Part shown: piece by piece, positions 38,180-50,800 of the stretch
How positions within the stretch are numbered: position 1 is the first letter of the stretch
How the letters are laid out: every line of letters starts with the position of its first letter
Assembly: GCA_024349245.1 (NCBI GenBank)
Contig: JALDNG010000007.1
Location: 2,046,501-2,110,500 of the forward strand
Direction: 5' to 3'
From: Neodontobutis hainanensis
Lineage: Eukaryota; Chordata; Actinopteri; Gobiiformes; Odontobutidae
DNA: 64,000 bases
Notes under the pieces: generated by a model
Told to the model about the DNA's origin: nothing
What the model saw: the letters and a program-made list of their open reading frames with translations, nothing else
Database searches by the model: none
Position numbers and translations under genes: made by a program

Positions 38180-38560
38180 GCATGGTAGTAAATGACTAAT
38201 CTTTAATGAGACCCACAGTTAACCTTTTAATGGCTCTTTATTAGACTAACGAGCTATGCCTGTGCATGTGCGGCAGAGGAAATGTATGTGTGCTGATGTT
38301 AGAGCGCAGCAGTGAAACACTAATTAAGCTGTCGGATGGTGCAGCAGATTAGGCAGCCCCCCTGCAGAGTCTTCGGCCCCGGTAGGCAAACAGGCCTCAT
38401 CCCTCAGCCAGCCAACCCAAATACATCCCAGCACGGCAGCCCACCAGGGTCCAGCATTAACTGCACCCAAATATCCCCAGCCCAGTCTGGATCACACAAA
38501 CTCCAACAGCCAACTGCACACAAGGAATTATTAGCTGTTCTTATCTCGGGTTAGCACATA
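38180..38560. promoter_or_regulatory. Candidate conserved non-coding element
   Basis: The block has clustered TAAT/ATTA cores (cactaattaagctg, cttattagactaacgag, taatctttaatgag) followed by GC-richer sequence without open frames or simple repeats. Composition differs from the surrounding AT-rich DNA. An enhancer role is inference only. Confidence 0.25.
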
Positions 38561-39314
38561 CATGTTGCTCACAAAATGGTGCCAGAAACACATATTTGGG
38601 GAGAAAAGGACATGATCTACTGTTACACATAGAGCAACACAGTGTATGCTTCAGAAAACCACAAGATTAGAAACTTCCACCACAGATGGAAAACAAGGAA
38701 GCTTAACCATATACACAGAATAAGAAAAATATGTAGCCAGAAAAAGAAAATACCCACTTCTTTCAAATAAAAAATACCTCAAGTACATTAAAGATAAACA
38801 TCTACACTTAATGTAACACGAGCTTTATCAAAAGCTACACACAACAATTGTGGAAATGCTTAAGCCCCAGGAATGTTGCTGTTTTACTCTGGTAAACACT
38901 CTCTGTAAACTCTGGTGTTAATCTTTTTTGTTCCCTTCCAACCTTTACATCATCAAGCATCACCGCATACACTACAATAACTCTCCTGCATCTGTTGTCG
39001 GTTTACATAAATAAATGAGGAAGACGCTGTTCTTTTCTTCGGTGTCACTCTTATGTAACATTTCTTTGATGCTGCAGCTCTTCCCATACGCTTTTACGCT
39101 TTTACATACGTGTTTGCATCACTTGTATGGATGCGTGTACATTTCTCACAACCAGAGTAATATATACATTTTGAGTCATTTTGCCCTCAAAATGGCCACC
39201 TTGAATGCCAATAGAATTCAGCTCCTTTTATTAACACACTACACCTTTGATTAATCTGACCAAATGTGTTCCCCAGCCAATGGTTGACAGCTCGGGGGCC
39301 AAAGTGGGGTCCCC

Positions 39315-39344
<30 letters not shown>
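39315..39344 (+). repeat. (CA)n microsatellite
   Basis: About 15 CA units. Confidence 0.95.
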
Positions 39345-39345
<1 letters not shown>

Positions 39346-39819
39346 GTACAGCTAGTGTTGACACAGTCCAGATGTTGGCAGCTCTGTTCCAAATGAAATC
39401 GGGGCAGCCGTCCAATAACCTGAACCGCTCTCCCCATCAAATGATATGTTTACAATAATACTGTTCGGGGACTTGGGAGACACACACAGACTCTTAAAGA
39501 AAGCGGGGAGAATGAACTAATGGAAAGTGGAGAACCAACTCAGGGCAGAGAAAAGAGAAATACAGGGGTTTGGGGGGGGGGGGTACGCAAGAAGATGCCA
39601 AGACGGGACGTGACAAAATCAAATGATCATAAGAGAAGAGGGAGTGATTATCGTTGCCTTGTTTGGATGTGCTTTGTTGGTCTGATGAAAGGGCAGAGGC
39701 AGGGGATGGAAAAATAGTAGAGCAGTTATGTAATGTGGCTGGAACAGACAAGGGGAAAAACAGTGGCTAGTTCAGTTCGGAGGTGCAGCAGGTCAGGCTG
39801 TACCTACTGTTCTCTATTG

Positions 39820-40030
39820 GAGCTCTTTATATCCTCTTTAGGATCTTCAATTACTGCACTTCCAGGCGAGCTTCAGCCAATTACCCAACAGCAGACCCCA
39901 ACATTGATTACATTTTTTTTCTTTATCACCGTGCCATTTAATTTGAATAATTGTTTGCTTGCCCAGGGGAGTAAATACTCATTATTTCCATTTGCTTTGC
40001 ATTCCAGCAATTAAAATGATTGTAATACCA
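39820..40030. promoter_or_regulatory. Candidate conserved non-coding element (TAAT/octamer-like)
   Basis: Dense developmental-type motifs: several AATTA/TAATT cores, ATTGATTA, and an octamer-like atttgctttgcat near 39990, without repeats. The pattern resembles deeply conserved vertebrate enhancers. Function is inferred, not shown. Confidence 0.28.
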
Positions 40031-43000
40031 CTCTAGTCATTTGACGTTTAGAGTTAAAACCTTGATACATCTTTCAGTTGTGCTTTGTCTTACACCTCGG
40101 AAATAGCGTGATGAGTCTTGTGCGGTTGACAGTGAGGCACAACTGTTCTCAATTAGGAAGAATAAACAGAATAAAAAAAATTTAAAATAAATGAAAATGT
40201 TTCTTATGATAATGTCATTTCAGCATAAATTTTTTCCTAATTAGTACTTTATTATTGATTCAAACCTTTTGAAAGGCACCATGAGACATTGCAATATCAA
40301 TCTGCATAAAAAAAGTATTATAAGTAATAGCTTAATTGAAGTGGTTAAAATGTATCAGTGTTATTGTGGTTTCTAAATTATTCTTGAAAACAGGTGTCCA
40401 CTGCAGATGACACTGAAATTAATATGAAAAAGCACTTAATACAGAAATGGTGACATTCTAACTTGTGTATTTACCAATGTAGTAATGTTTTACTGGTTAA
40501 ATTCCTTGTTAGCCACAATTACTATATTATTACCCCTTCATGATTCTCTTATTACCTTTCTACTACTGCTGCTGCTACAAAGGTGTAAATGAAAGTGCAT
40601 CTGCGTCTTGTGTTATATCCACATGCACAAAACACATTTTTTGGTCCCAGCGTGTTTGTCGTGACTGTCACATAGCGTTAGTCATTAACGCGTACCTGAC
40701 AGCTTGCTTCCTTCATCATGTGATCACACATGAGAGATTCTTTCGCACAGCCACATGACACATGTAAAAATATTGGATATGCTCAGATAACAAACGTATG
40801 TTACAGTAATTTATTGTTCTGGACTCTTTCCTAGAGCATTAATATCAGATTGTGTTGTGAGACCCATGAAGACAAGCTGCTGCAGGCTTCAAAGAACCAG
40901 AACAGTCTGATAAAGACCTTAATCCACGCATGTGTCCCAACAAGACTAGACCACAACAGAAGTGAAGAACCCCACTGTGCGCACGGTTTGTCTCAACTCA
41001 TTAGGAAGACGTTATTAGAATGAAAGTGCATATTAGAGTGTATTTTACTATGCACAAGCCCTCACTGTTAGACCTTTCTAACAGCGCTCAGTATCTCTGA
41101 AAGTCTTTGAAACAGTGTATCTCACTGGGTAATTCTATCAGGCTTATGTGGAATAATGATTTGTTTACTGTCACGCAGATAGCAGTTTAATAAACCATAG
41201 CTCTCTCCTCATCTGCCTTCACCAGGAAATATGCAAATCAGCAACTATAGTTTTGTATATTGCATCCTTGGATAAACATGCAAAAGGTGATTATGGGGTA
41301 TTTGTGTCTGACAGAATAGCTAAAGAACCATTTAAAATATGAAAAGAATCACTGGTGTCGGTGAAGCTAAGCTCATTAAATATTAATAATATAGGACATC
41401 TGCACAAAAACAACAGGCAAAGTATCTTTGAAAGTAAATAATTGGTTGATATTATCAGCTACAATAAAAAACTAACAATTTTTATTGATGAATTTGTTAG
41501 TAGCGCATTACTGAAACAATAGGATACTTGAACAAATTAGTTTGGGATACTTGAGCTTGTGAATTGCTGGCATTGTTGAAACATATGGGATAAATTATGT
41601 GCATAACAGTGAGGAAGAAATGTAAAACTCAATAAATGAGCTTTAGTCTTTCATTTAGCAGTTTTGGGTCTTTTGAAAGTGCAGCGTTGTGTTGATAGTG
41701 TAATGAAGTGTGGAGTAGCAGTGCCAGCTTCAGCAGAAATGCCTGTGGTGCTGCCTTCCAGCCCAGCACTAACAACACAGCAGACAAACAGTGCACATGA
41801 ATACAAACCGAGGAGTTGAAATCATTTTTTAACATGGAGGCATGCTCCCAGTGCGTCACATAATCTTATTCACCAAGGGGTGTGTGTGTTCGCTGCAGGG
41901 GGTCCATTAATAAAATATGACTGTATCATATAATAGACCAGTCTGCCAAATTACAGGAGACAGAGAGACAGCTTATTAGGAGGATTGAGGGGGAGGTGTG
42001 TGTGAAAGAAAGATGGAGCCTGGATAGAGAGATTAAGTGGCCTACTCTCATCAAAGAGCCACATTACCTAAGTGTTGACATCATTAAGAAGAGTGAGGCA
42101 GAGCCAAGCAAGTAACAACTGTGAATAAAAACACATCAGATCTGGACAATTAGTTTCACCAGAGCATAACAAAATATTTGTTCTTATTTTTCTGTTGTGT
42201 TTTTTTTTTATATTACCATCTCACATTCTAATAATTTATTAAAAGTACATGTATATGTTTATGTATATACAGTATATATTTATTGTCAAACCCACACGCA
42301 AATCTCACTGTCACACATATCAGGGCACTGCTCACAATCCGAGTCAAACTGCAGTGAGTCACCCTGTCACCGTGGCAACAGTGGCTCCATGCAGAACACA
42401 TTCTGTCATATCTCTGACATTATCTTTGAGCCGTGCATAAGTTTCAGCTCTGGTCATTCCTGCACTGATCTCTGGAGTGGATCAATGAATAAAGCATTGA
42501 GTTCTACATTTTTAATACTCAAGGTCACAGTTCAGATTTCTATCACTCACATCAGTGGAAAATGCTTCCTCAATGTACTTGGACAGACAAGCCGAGTGAT
42601 GCTCTCTGTTCTGTGGGTGTGAAAGGAGCCTGGTGCTTTTGAAGACTCTGAGACGCACTGATATGTTCCACCACCAGATGGTGTCTCCCATCCCTGCCAT
42701 GACTGAGCACTGAAGGCAGGGGGTGGGGGGGGGTGGAGGTTACATGCTGCCTGTCTTATCCATCTTAATAAACACTTGCAACAGTCATCTTCTGAAAACA
42801 CCAGCAGAGATAAATTCAACCTGGTTGCAGGGCCGTTAGGTGGCTCTGATCTGTTGGTGGTCTGTGGCACTTCAGGCAGTATCGAAAATTTATTTTACAT
42901 AACAAAATTATCACGTGGCACCAATAGTGATTTTCATGCCTGTCACCAACATAAATGAGCTATTTAACTAGACTGATTGTTGTAATGTTGTTGTGCACAA

Positions 43001-44023
43001 TAAATTCCACTGGCTCACTTTTCCACAGTCAAAACACTGACATGAGGGGATAGGAGGGGTAATACTTCCACAACCTATTCCTTAAAATGCAGCTTATGTA
43101 AGATTAGGAATAATAAATTAACAAGCTCCAGCTAGCCACCAGATCTTATAAGTTTCCATCCTTTTGTCCCACCTTCTAAGTTCATGTCTTGGTAAATTGA
43201 CCTATAGATTTGAACATACACATATTTTATTTAAGCATATTGTATAATTGAATTCATATTTGATTATGATTTCATTATTATGATTTTTATTGAAATTTAT
43301 TGTAATGCACATTGCAGATGGAGCTTGGTCAGATTAGACTCAACATGATGCTGCAAGTTGAGAAATCTGTGCTTTGAACTTTCAAGTGTAGCTCTGTCTC
43401 ACTCGACCTAACGCATCTTTCACTTTGTATGTGTCAGGCTGTTTTAAGCTGATCCCAATCCCGCAGATCCTCCTCATCCCTCTTGTGCTGTTGGAGGTGT
43501 ACTTGGCCATGTGGACTCATTTTCAGGGATCAGTAGTGTGTGATTTAGGTGCAGCCTCTCTGCAGTCTTGACTTTCATCAGAGAAAGGATTTTTTCAGCT
43601 GGCTCAGTGGTGCCAACAGTACTATCAGCACCACAAGATACACTCAGACACATTTGGGCAGCTCACCCTGCAACCATGGTAACAGAAGAATTTTACTAGT
43701 TGGCAGCAGCCAATAGTAGGGCACTTCCCACTTATCCTCATCCAATGAGAAGGCAGCGAGCAGCCCAACCTTCTTAGACCTGTCACTGATGGGCTAGTGC
43801 GGGCAGGATTTAGAGATGTAGGCTTAGCTAATGAACAACTAGAGCACGGGAGCATAGGCATGTGTGCAGCATGAGAGTGACTGAGTGAGGATTCCCCTTC
43901 TATGAACCGCAACATGCTGCCATGCTGTGGTGTAAGACTCATTAACTAAGACCATCTGACACCAACACCAAGCTGCCCTGCCATCTCACCACACACAATC
44001 ACACTGATCAGCAAAGTGTAGAT

Positions 44024-47000
44024 TTTATTTACATATAACAGAACAGCTTTGAGGAGGTTAGAGAATTCAATGAAACACAATCTCCACAAAGAATAAGAAA
44101 ATAAGTGCCACCATGAGCTGTCAATAAAGTCATTTATTATTTCACACAATGGATAACATGAACAACTTCAACTGTAGTTCTTCTTAATAAGTGCTCAACG
44201 CTGCCAGCCAACAGAAGGGTAGCAAAAAATGAGCTTTTCTTTCTGAGGAAAGAGAAATTAAACGACAGAAAATAACCTACAAGATCATGAAAGATAAACA
44301 TGTCCAAAAGCATGCCAGCAGACATGAATATACATATATTGCATGTATATATGTGCTTAAGACATATATCTGTATGCCAGCAAATGCAAATACAAAATAT
44401 ATGTGTAGATTTACACATACATACCTGTGAAGGATATATGCATATGCATGCGCATCTAGTATTTACTCTATATGTCAAATATTTGCAGTTTTTAATATTA
44501 ATACAATGTACAAAATGCTTCATGAATTAAAAAATCCATTACAAAAAGAAACATATCAAACAATGTACAAGTTCTGCTCCAAATGTAATTGAAATTCAAC
44601 TTTTGCCTTGTCTAAAATATTTATGCATACAATCTGGTTGAGCATGCAAATAATGAAAACCCACTCTAGAAAAGTTTGAATACACTATGTATACAAACTA
44701 AAATATGCTTACACTGTTAAAAGAGCTTACTTTGTGCTCAAAAGAAGTACATTTATTGGTTTTCATCATGTTTTTTCTGCCTTTCCAGCCTTTAATATCA
44801 TTATAGCTTAGATCAGGGTGAAGTGAGAATGACTGCATGTACAAATATGAAACACCCATCCTAGTCCCTGGAGCAAACTGGTGAGGGAGTAAATAAAACC
44901 CAACCACTGATCTAAGAAGAAATACTGCTGCATTGCCTTTTACAACCAAAGGCTAGTTTAAAGATTCCTACATCAGTGTTTAGGTGCCTCCTGTAGCCAC
45001 TGGTCCACACTGGCTCGACACCAGTGAGGCTGAACTCTCTTCACTGCCACATCCATCTGCAATCTCTGCGTAAAGTGAAAGCTCTGGGTTTGGACAATAC
45101 TTGTCAGTGTTAGAAGGCACCGGAGCATTGGCTGGTAGGAAAGACAGACAGGACAGACAACACCTGGCTCTTTAACTCTAGCATCAGAGACCACTGACCA
45201 CAATATGGAGGAGTAAGCTGCCGAGCAAGTACAACTCATGGACCACAGATCTATACCTCATCTTTACCAAAGCAGACAACAAACCCACAGAACATTATTA
45301 TGAGAAGCAAGATAAAGCACACTCACATAGGACATGTATTTTTGGCTGTTTTCTCTAAGAACTCCCTCTGCAATCTTCTCTAGATGCTACTGCACTGCTC
45401 TGGCTGCAGGCTAAATTGCTGCACCTCAGTGGGATTCTTATTTTTGATAGAATCCACTACAGTAGACAAATTATATAATATTAACATTATGTGCCATGTA
45501 TAAGACAGTAACTATGACTTCCAATAAATGATGGAACAGAAAGATTCTTAAATGTACTGTGAGTCTTCACAGAGACAGAAGGTCAACTGTGACTTAGGGG
45601 ACAGCTTGAACCTTGCAAAGCCTAGCCAGTATTCACATGGGACGGACCTAGTAACACTATGTACAACAACACTTCAATACTGTATTATTACATCTGCTTA
45701 AGGCTGTACTGCATGAAGCTGCAGTAACTATAGTTCATGTAATGATAGTCACTTTCTGCACAACTTATAACAAATTATTACTAGTATTATTCACAATTCT
45801 TGTAACATGAAATAAATGTATTCAGAAAATAAGACCACTTTTTCTATTTGTTGAAGGGTGGACCCAGAAAAGAAATACATTTTAAGGTCAATGCAAGGCA
45901 TGGCCTAATGCATAGCAAACAACAATGTATGAGCATGTGTTCTCCATGGCAACATCCTCCCTCGCTATTCTGCCCAGCACTTAGCTGGCCAATGACTGAT
46001 GATAGACTGTACTGTATACTGAGTCAGCTGGAAAAAGACCTAATGCAGATAACACTAAAAGCGGATAGGCATTTTAAATGATGTTATATCATCTTGAATT
46101 AACGAGAAGTTGACCAATTCAGTAGCTGCAGGCAGAGGATGCTGACTATAGAAGCTGTGAGGAGACAGAGGTGGTGTCAGGATCTGGGTGACTAAGATTA
46201 AGACACATTAAATGCATTTATGAATATTTTGGATCAGTTTCAGAGACACTCTTGGCCACTGTATTTTTCTCAGGTCAAACCTAATTGGTGAGAGAAAGAA
46301 ACATAAGGCACACTTTGAACTGCTGCAACTGAACCCCACCCCACCTACTGCTGCAACTGAACCCCACCCCACCTACAGACAAGAAACAATATTTCCTTCT
46401 AATATGAAATGATAATTATCTTAGAAGATAATAAGCGCTACCCAGTACCACATATACTGTAAAAAGAACAGAGGCTTAATATATCAGCTTAACATGACAC
46501 AAAAATCCAGGATGGTTACATTCTGAGTGCACATAGAAATGCTTTACATTGGTGCCTGTCAAACATTATTTTAAGAATACTTAAACTTAAACTGAATACT
46601 GAGACTGTGGTTTATAAATGTACCTTACTTTCCAAAAATAACCCTAGGGACATGGATTGAAGCATATGTTAAATAAAAAGACAGGAATTTCAAAACAGTG
46701 ACTGGGAGCCCACTTAATTGTAATTGTCTGGTCACCTCTTGGACCTGGGCGTTGCTTTGACGCTTTTGGCTGCGTAGCCTGCATATACAAATTGATTAAA
46801 ATAATGCATGCTCTCTGGAATGGATATCACCACCACAGAAGACCAAACATAAGGCTGAAACGAGCATTTAAGTGCTGCATTTGATTGATGCAAGTGTATG
46901 TTTTTATAGTGCATTAAACCAATTTTAAGCTTGTCCAAGAAAACACCTGATATTATTTTATAATGCAATGCCCCTTGGATATATATACAGTAATGATCAT

Positions 47001-47865
47001 ATGAATGTATATGCGCTTCAGTCTAAAAACAAACTTGTCTTGAGTCACACCCCTGTCTGGTTTTGGTTATAAAACAATACACAACTTTCATTGACTATGG
47101 TACAACAAATCTATTGGACATATTGTATGCTAGAACATGTCTTTGAGCTGGTTTTCCATTGTACAAGGCAGGCAACTGTGGACATATTTCTATGTACAGT
47201 CTTGGACAATCTCATCCACTATATTGCCTTTATTTCACTGCCAGAGAGGCCTGAGCATGGAAGGAGAGTCATTTTTACAGGGTTAGGCTGCAGAAGCCAA
47301 ACTACCTAAAGAACGATTAAAGAATTGGGGCACTAGTTATCTATTTGAGAAACAATGATAGGTATAGAGGGGTTTAAGTCATTGAACAAGGTGGCTTAAT
47401 TACTGCTGCAATCTTGGACAAATGTCCTCAGAAAGGCAAAAATAAACAGAGATGCACAGTTTAGTATAACCATTCCCCTTCCCCTTGCTGGTAAATATAT
47501 GGCTAAAGCCACATTCAGATATAGCATCATAAAGGACCATACACATCACTGTATCACAATATTACAATATAATCCTACCCTATCAGGACCAAGTACCATA
47601 CATTTTTATAGCATTAGATCAGTATCAAATAGTACCATATAGTGCCATCTTAAATAAAGGTCCAAGGAATCCCAAAAATCCTCATATCTTGGGTTTTGCA
47701 AACGGGGGAATGGCACTGTGAGTGTCCTTTCTTCCTGCTTCTCCTCAAATAATTCATATGGGAGAAACAAATCAAAGTGCACCAAGGAGTTCCAGAAATA
47801 AGGTTACTGCACTGACCTCTCTAACTGAGCTCTGCTGAATCAGGCAGTCACTGCCTCCAGTCAAA
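44024..47865 (-). other. setbp1: Probable long setbp1 3' UTR
   Basis: 3.8 kb follows the setbp1 stop on the minus strand with no other gene. TTTATT (AATAAA on the minus strand) at 44024-44029 and 44133-44138 are candidate poly(A) signals. Mammalian SETBP1 also has a multi-kilobase 3' UTR. The exact end is unknown. Confidence 0.35.
46321..46376 (+). repeat. Exact 28-bp tandem duplication
   Basis: Two identical adjacent 28-bp copies that begin tgctgcaactgaacccc and end cccacctac. Confidence 0.95.
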
Positions 47866-50800
47866 CTATTGACTGGACGGAGCCCATAAGTCTGTGCTGT
47901 GGGCCCTGCCTCTGCGTTTCCCACTTTTTTTCTGAGACACAGAGCAGGCCTGATGGACTACTGTCTCTATTACTGCCGAGATGGAGTCGTGATTGGAGAA
48001 CTCCAGAGATTCAGGGTTCATGCTGGCCCTGAGACTCTGTCTGCCTGACAGGTCATCGCACCTCTCCAGTACGGGCATCCCCAGAGTCCTACCCTCGGCT
48101 CTCCTAGCAGGCAACATGTCCAATCCATCCTCCCTTCTACTGGGCACCACAGACTCTTCTATGGGCTGCTTTCGGGGTCGTCCCGGTCGTCTCTTGATGA
48201 CATTGTTTCCTGTTTTGGCTTGACGCTGCAGGCGCTTGGCACGGAGGATCTTCTGCACATGCTCAAAGTTCAACGTATGCATCCTCCTTACATTTTTCTG
48301 GATCTGCTCCACTTCACGTCGTTTGTATCTTCGCTTACTGGGACCACCTGGGAAGAGAGAGTAATCATAAGCAAGATATAACTTCAAAAGGTAAATTAAA
48401 CAAACCAGAGAGTGTTTTAAGGGGTGGGTTTTTATGGTAGTGGTTCAGTCAAGATGAACAGTAAAATGCATGAAAGACATCGTTTTTTTAGCTTGTGAAA
48501 AAGAAATTGCCTTTTTTGCTTCAAGAGCTTCCTGCTAATTTTGTCATATTCATGTAAGCTTTTGAAAGCCCAGCTGAGCCAGGAGAGCATATCCTATCCT
48601 GTAATTGTCTACAAGAGAGCAGTCAGGAGTGGGGAGAGGAGGAGATCCCATTCTGCTAAGCAGGAAACCCACAGAAATGTCTCCTTCAACCATTTAATGT
48701 CGCTACACAATAACAACCCTGTGCATCTGGAGCACAGGCTGCCAAAAAGCCGCTCACAAACACACATACAAACACGTGCATATTTTTTTCACATTCACAC
48801 ACATTGACTTAAAGTACATATATGACACAAAAAGAATTCAGCAGTTTAACAATGGCTGAGCACAAGAAAATGGAACCATATTGTTCCCATCACACTGGTA
48901 TTTGGGCACTATGCCCCCTGCATGCTGATGTATCCCTCATCATTCTGATTTCCACTCAACCCTTCATGCACACTAGTATACTATCTTCTAAATTTCAATT
49001 AAACTGGTGACATTGTCATTGTGTCATTTTCTTCTCAATTTCAGAAAATGTTTCCTGGTCTTGGTCTGTCTCTCTCATTCTTTTTGTTTTCCATCCCTGT
49101 CCTGTTTCTAAGCCCCCTCCCTCCCCTCTGTCTGGGCACTGTTCCCAGGGCTGGGACTGAGCCACAGCCAAAATGGAGGAAAAGCACAATCAGACACCAG
49201 TCCCTGAGCAGCATGCACACAACATGCAGGGTCGCTTTTTATGAGCTTTTACTACAATTGCTGGATTCCATAACCAAACCCTCTCTTTTTATTCCTTTTG
49301 AGTGCTGCTCACATGGCATAAAGGGTTCTTTATCAGCATACGGCATGCATTCAACCAAAGCTGATCTAGATATTATATACTGTATTGGCAGGCTGCACAC
49401 AACACAGATATGACATACATACTTAGAACTGGGACGTTTAAAGTAAAAACGAACAGTCCAGAGTTCAGAGGTACAGGTCGAAGTGGTTACAGCAGTAACA
49501 AGAGGAGAAGATAAAGATAGCCCTGAACAACCTTCATTTAAAACTCAAGGGAACATCACATTTTATTGTTGCTGAAGAATTCAGGCCAGTCAGTGAAATT
49601 AGTCTAATGCAGAAAGCACTAAGTAGCAGTAGTTTATGAGGTACAGAAGTGTGCACATACCCAGCTCGCACACAAACACACACCACACACTCACAAAGTA
49701 GCAGAAATTTATGAGCTGCATACACGGAACATAAAACCAGTGACCTTCAGCAGTGAGAGGGACCATATAGCACTGAGGAACTGTTACTCTGTGGGATAGG
49801 AAGTCACTATAGAACCCCACTTACTCATCTGCATAAGAATCTACATGTACTTTGTAACACAACAACATACTGTAAGATTACATTTTGTAGTTGAATGAAC
49901 ATTAGGAACTGTTTATTAACATCACTGTATGTTTAAAGACTGATGATGGTATATCTGTAAATCTCATTGTAAATGCAGGTGTCTTTTTCGGTGTGTGGAA
50001 GTACTTATATATGTGGTTGTATGGCACCCATGCTTGTGTTTTAATTGGGCTAAAGCTGTGAAGTGAAGCAGTAAGTCTTGAAAGAGGAGGGGCAGAGAGG
50101 ATGCGGAAAAGAGAGGGTAACAAGGGGGAGGGTAGATGAAAAAATCTGAGTGAGAAAGGGATGAGGAGATGTGTTTATGTGGAGATAGGGGAGGGATGCA
50201 GAAGAGCAGAGCAAGGGCAAGAATTGTTGAAAAAGCACAAGTGGGACCTGGAAGGATGTGGAAGGTATAAAGGTAGAAGAAGACTGGTGCGGAGCCTTGT
50301 CAAGAAAGATGGCTGTGGTGGGGGTATAGGGGGATCTATGTGAGTCATCTGTGCTGGATCCCCTGGGGTGGGGGTGTATTCTAACTGAGCCCCTGGCTTC
50401 TCTTCTCCTCCCCTACTACTGGACTAGGCCCCAGTCATTAAGCCCCTGGCTGCTAGCCAGCTCTTTTAACACAGGCAAGGGCCTTTTACGGTGTGTCTGT
50501 AGAAAATAAATCACACTGTGTGAATAATATATCTCTGGCAAAGGCATTGGCAGCAAAGGAGGGAGGGAGAAATACAGAGAGATTGGTGAATTATAGTCAT
50601 CTCTATCCATGCATTACATTCTCTCTATCCCCAGCCAGATGTGCTCTAAGATAGACGAATACAAAATGTACCAAAATATCCATTAGTTTTGCAGTGAGAT
50701 TGGGGCTACCCTGCTCTTTGTCTGGTTTACTTCTTTATTGTGCTGTACAAAGCTAGAAACACAAACAGGATTTACTGCACATAAATGAAAATGACCAAAT

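Larger units (their letters stand above)
33506..44023. other. Gene-poor intergenic region between slc14a2 and setbp1
   Basis: 10.5 kb with no coding exon, tRNA or rRNA I can support. Slc14a2 (minus strand) starts at its left end, so its promoter is within about 33506-34000. Several stretches have homeodomain-type TAAT cores and balanced composition suggestive of conserved enhancers (described separately). The 35725-35860 segment (cctatagcaccaacttct..., then AT-rich) resembles the end of a dispersed fish repeat. Confidence 0.5.

Noticed and set aside
39560..39590. G-run as a G-quadruplex or regulatory site
   Set aside because: A single long G-run without the four-tract spacing; most likely simple low complexity.
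44300..44420. AT-rich imperfect palindromes (acatatat...atatatgt) as a microRNA hairpin
   Set aside because: Low-complexity TA/GCAT repeats readily self-pair; no stable asymmetric stem-loop of microRNA type was evident.
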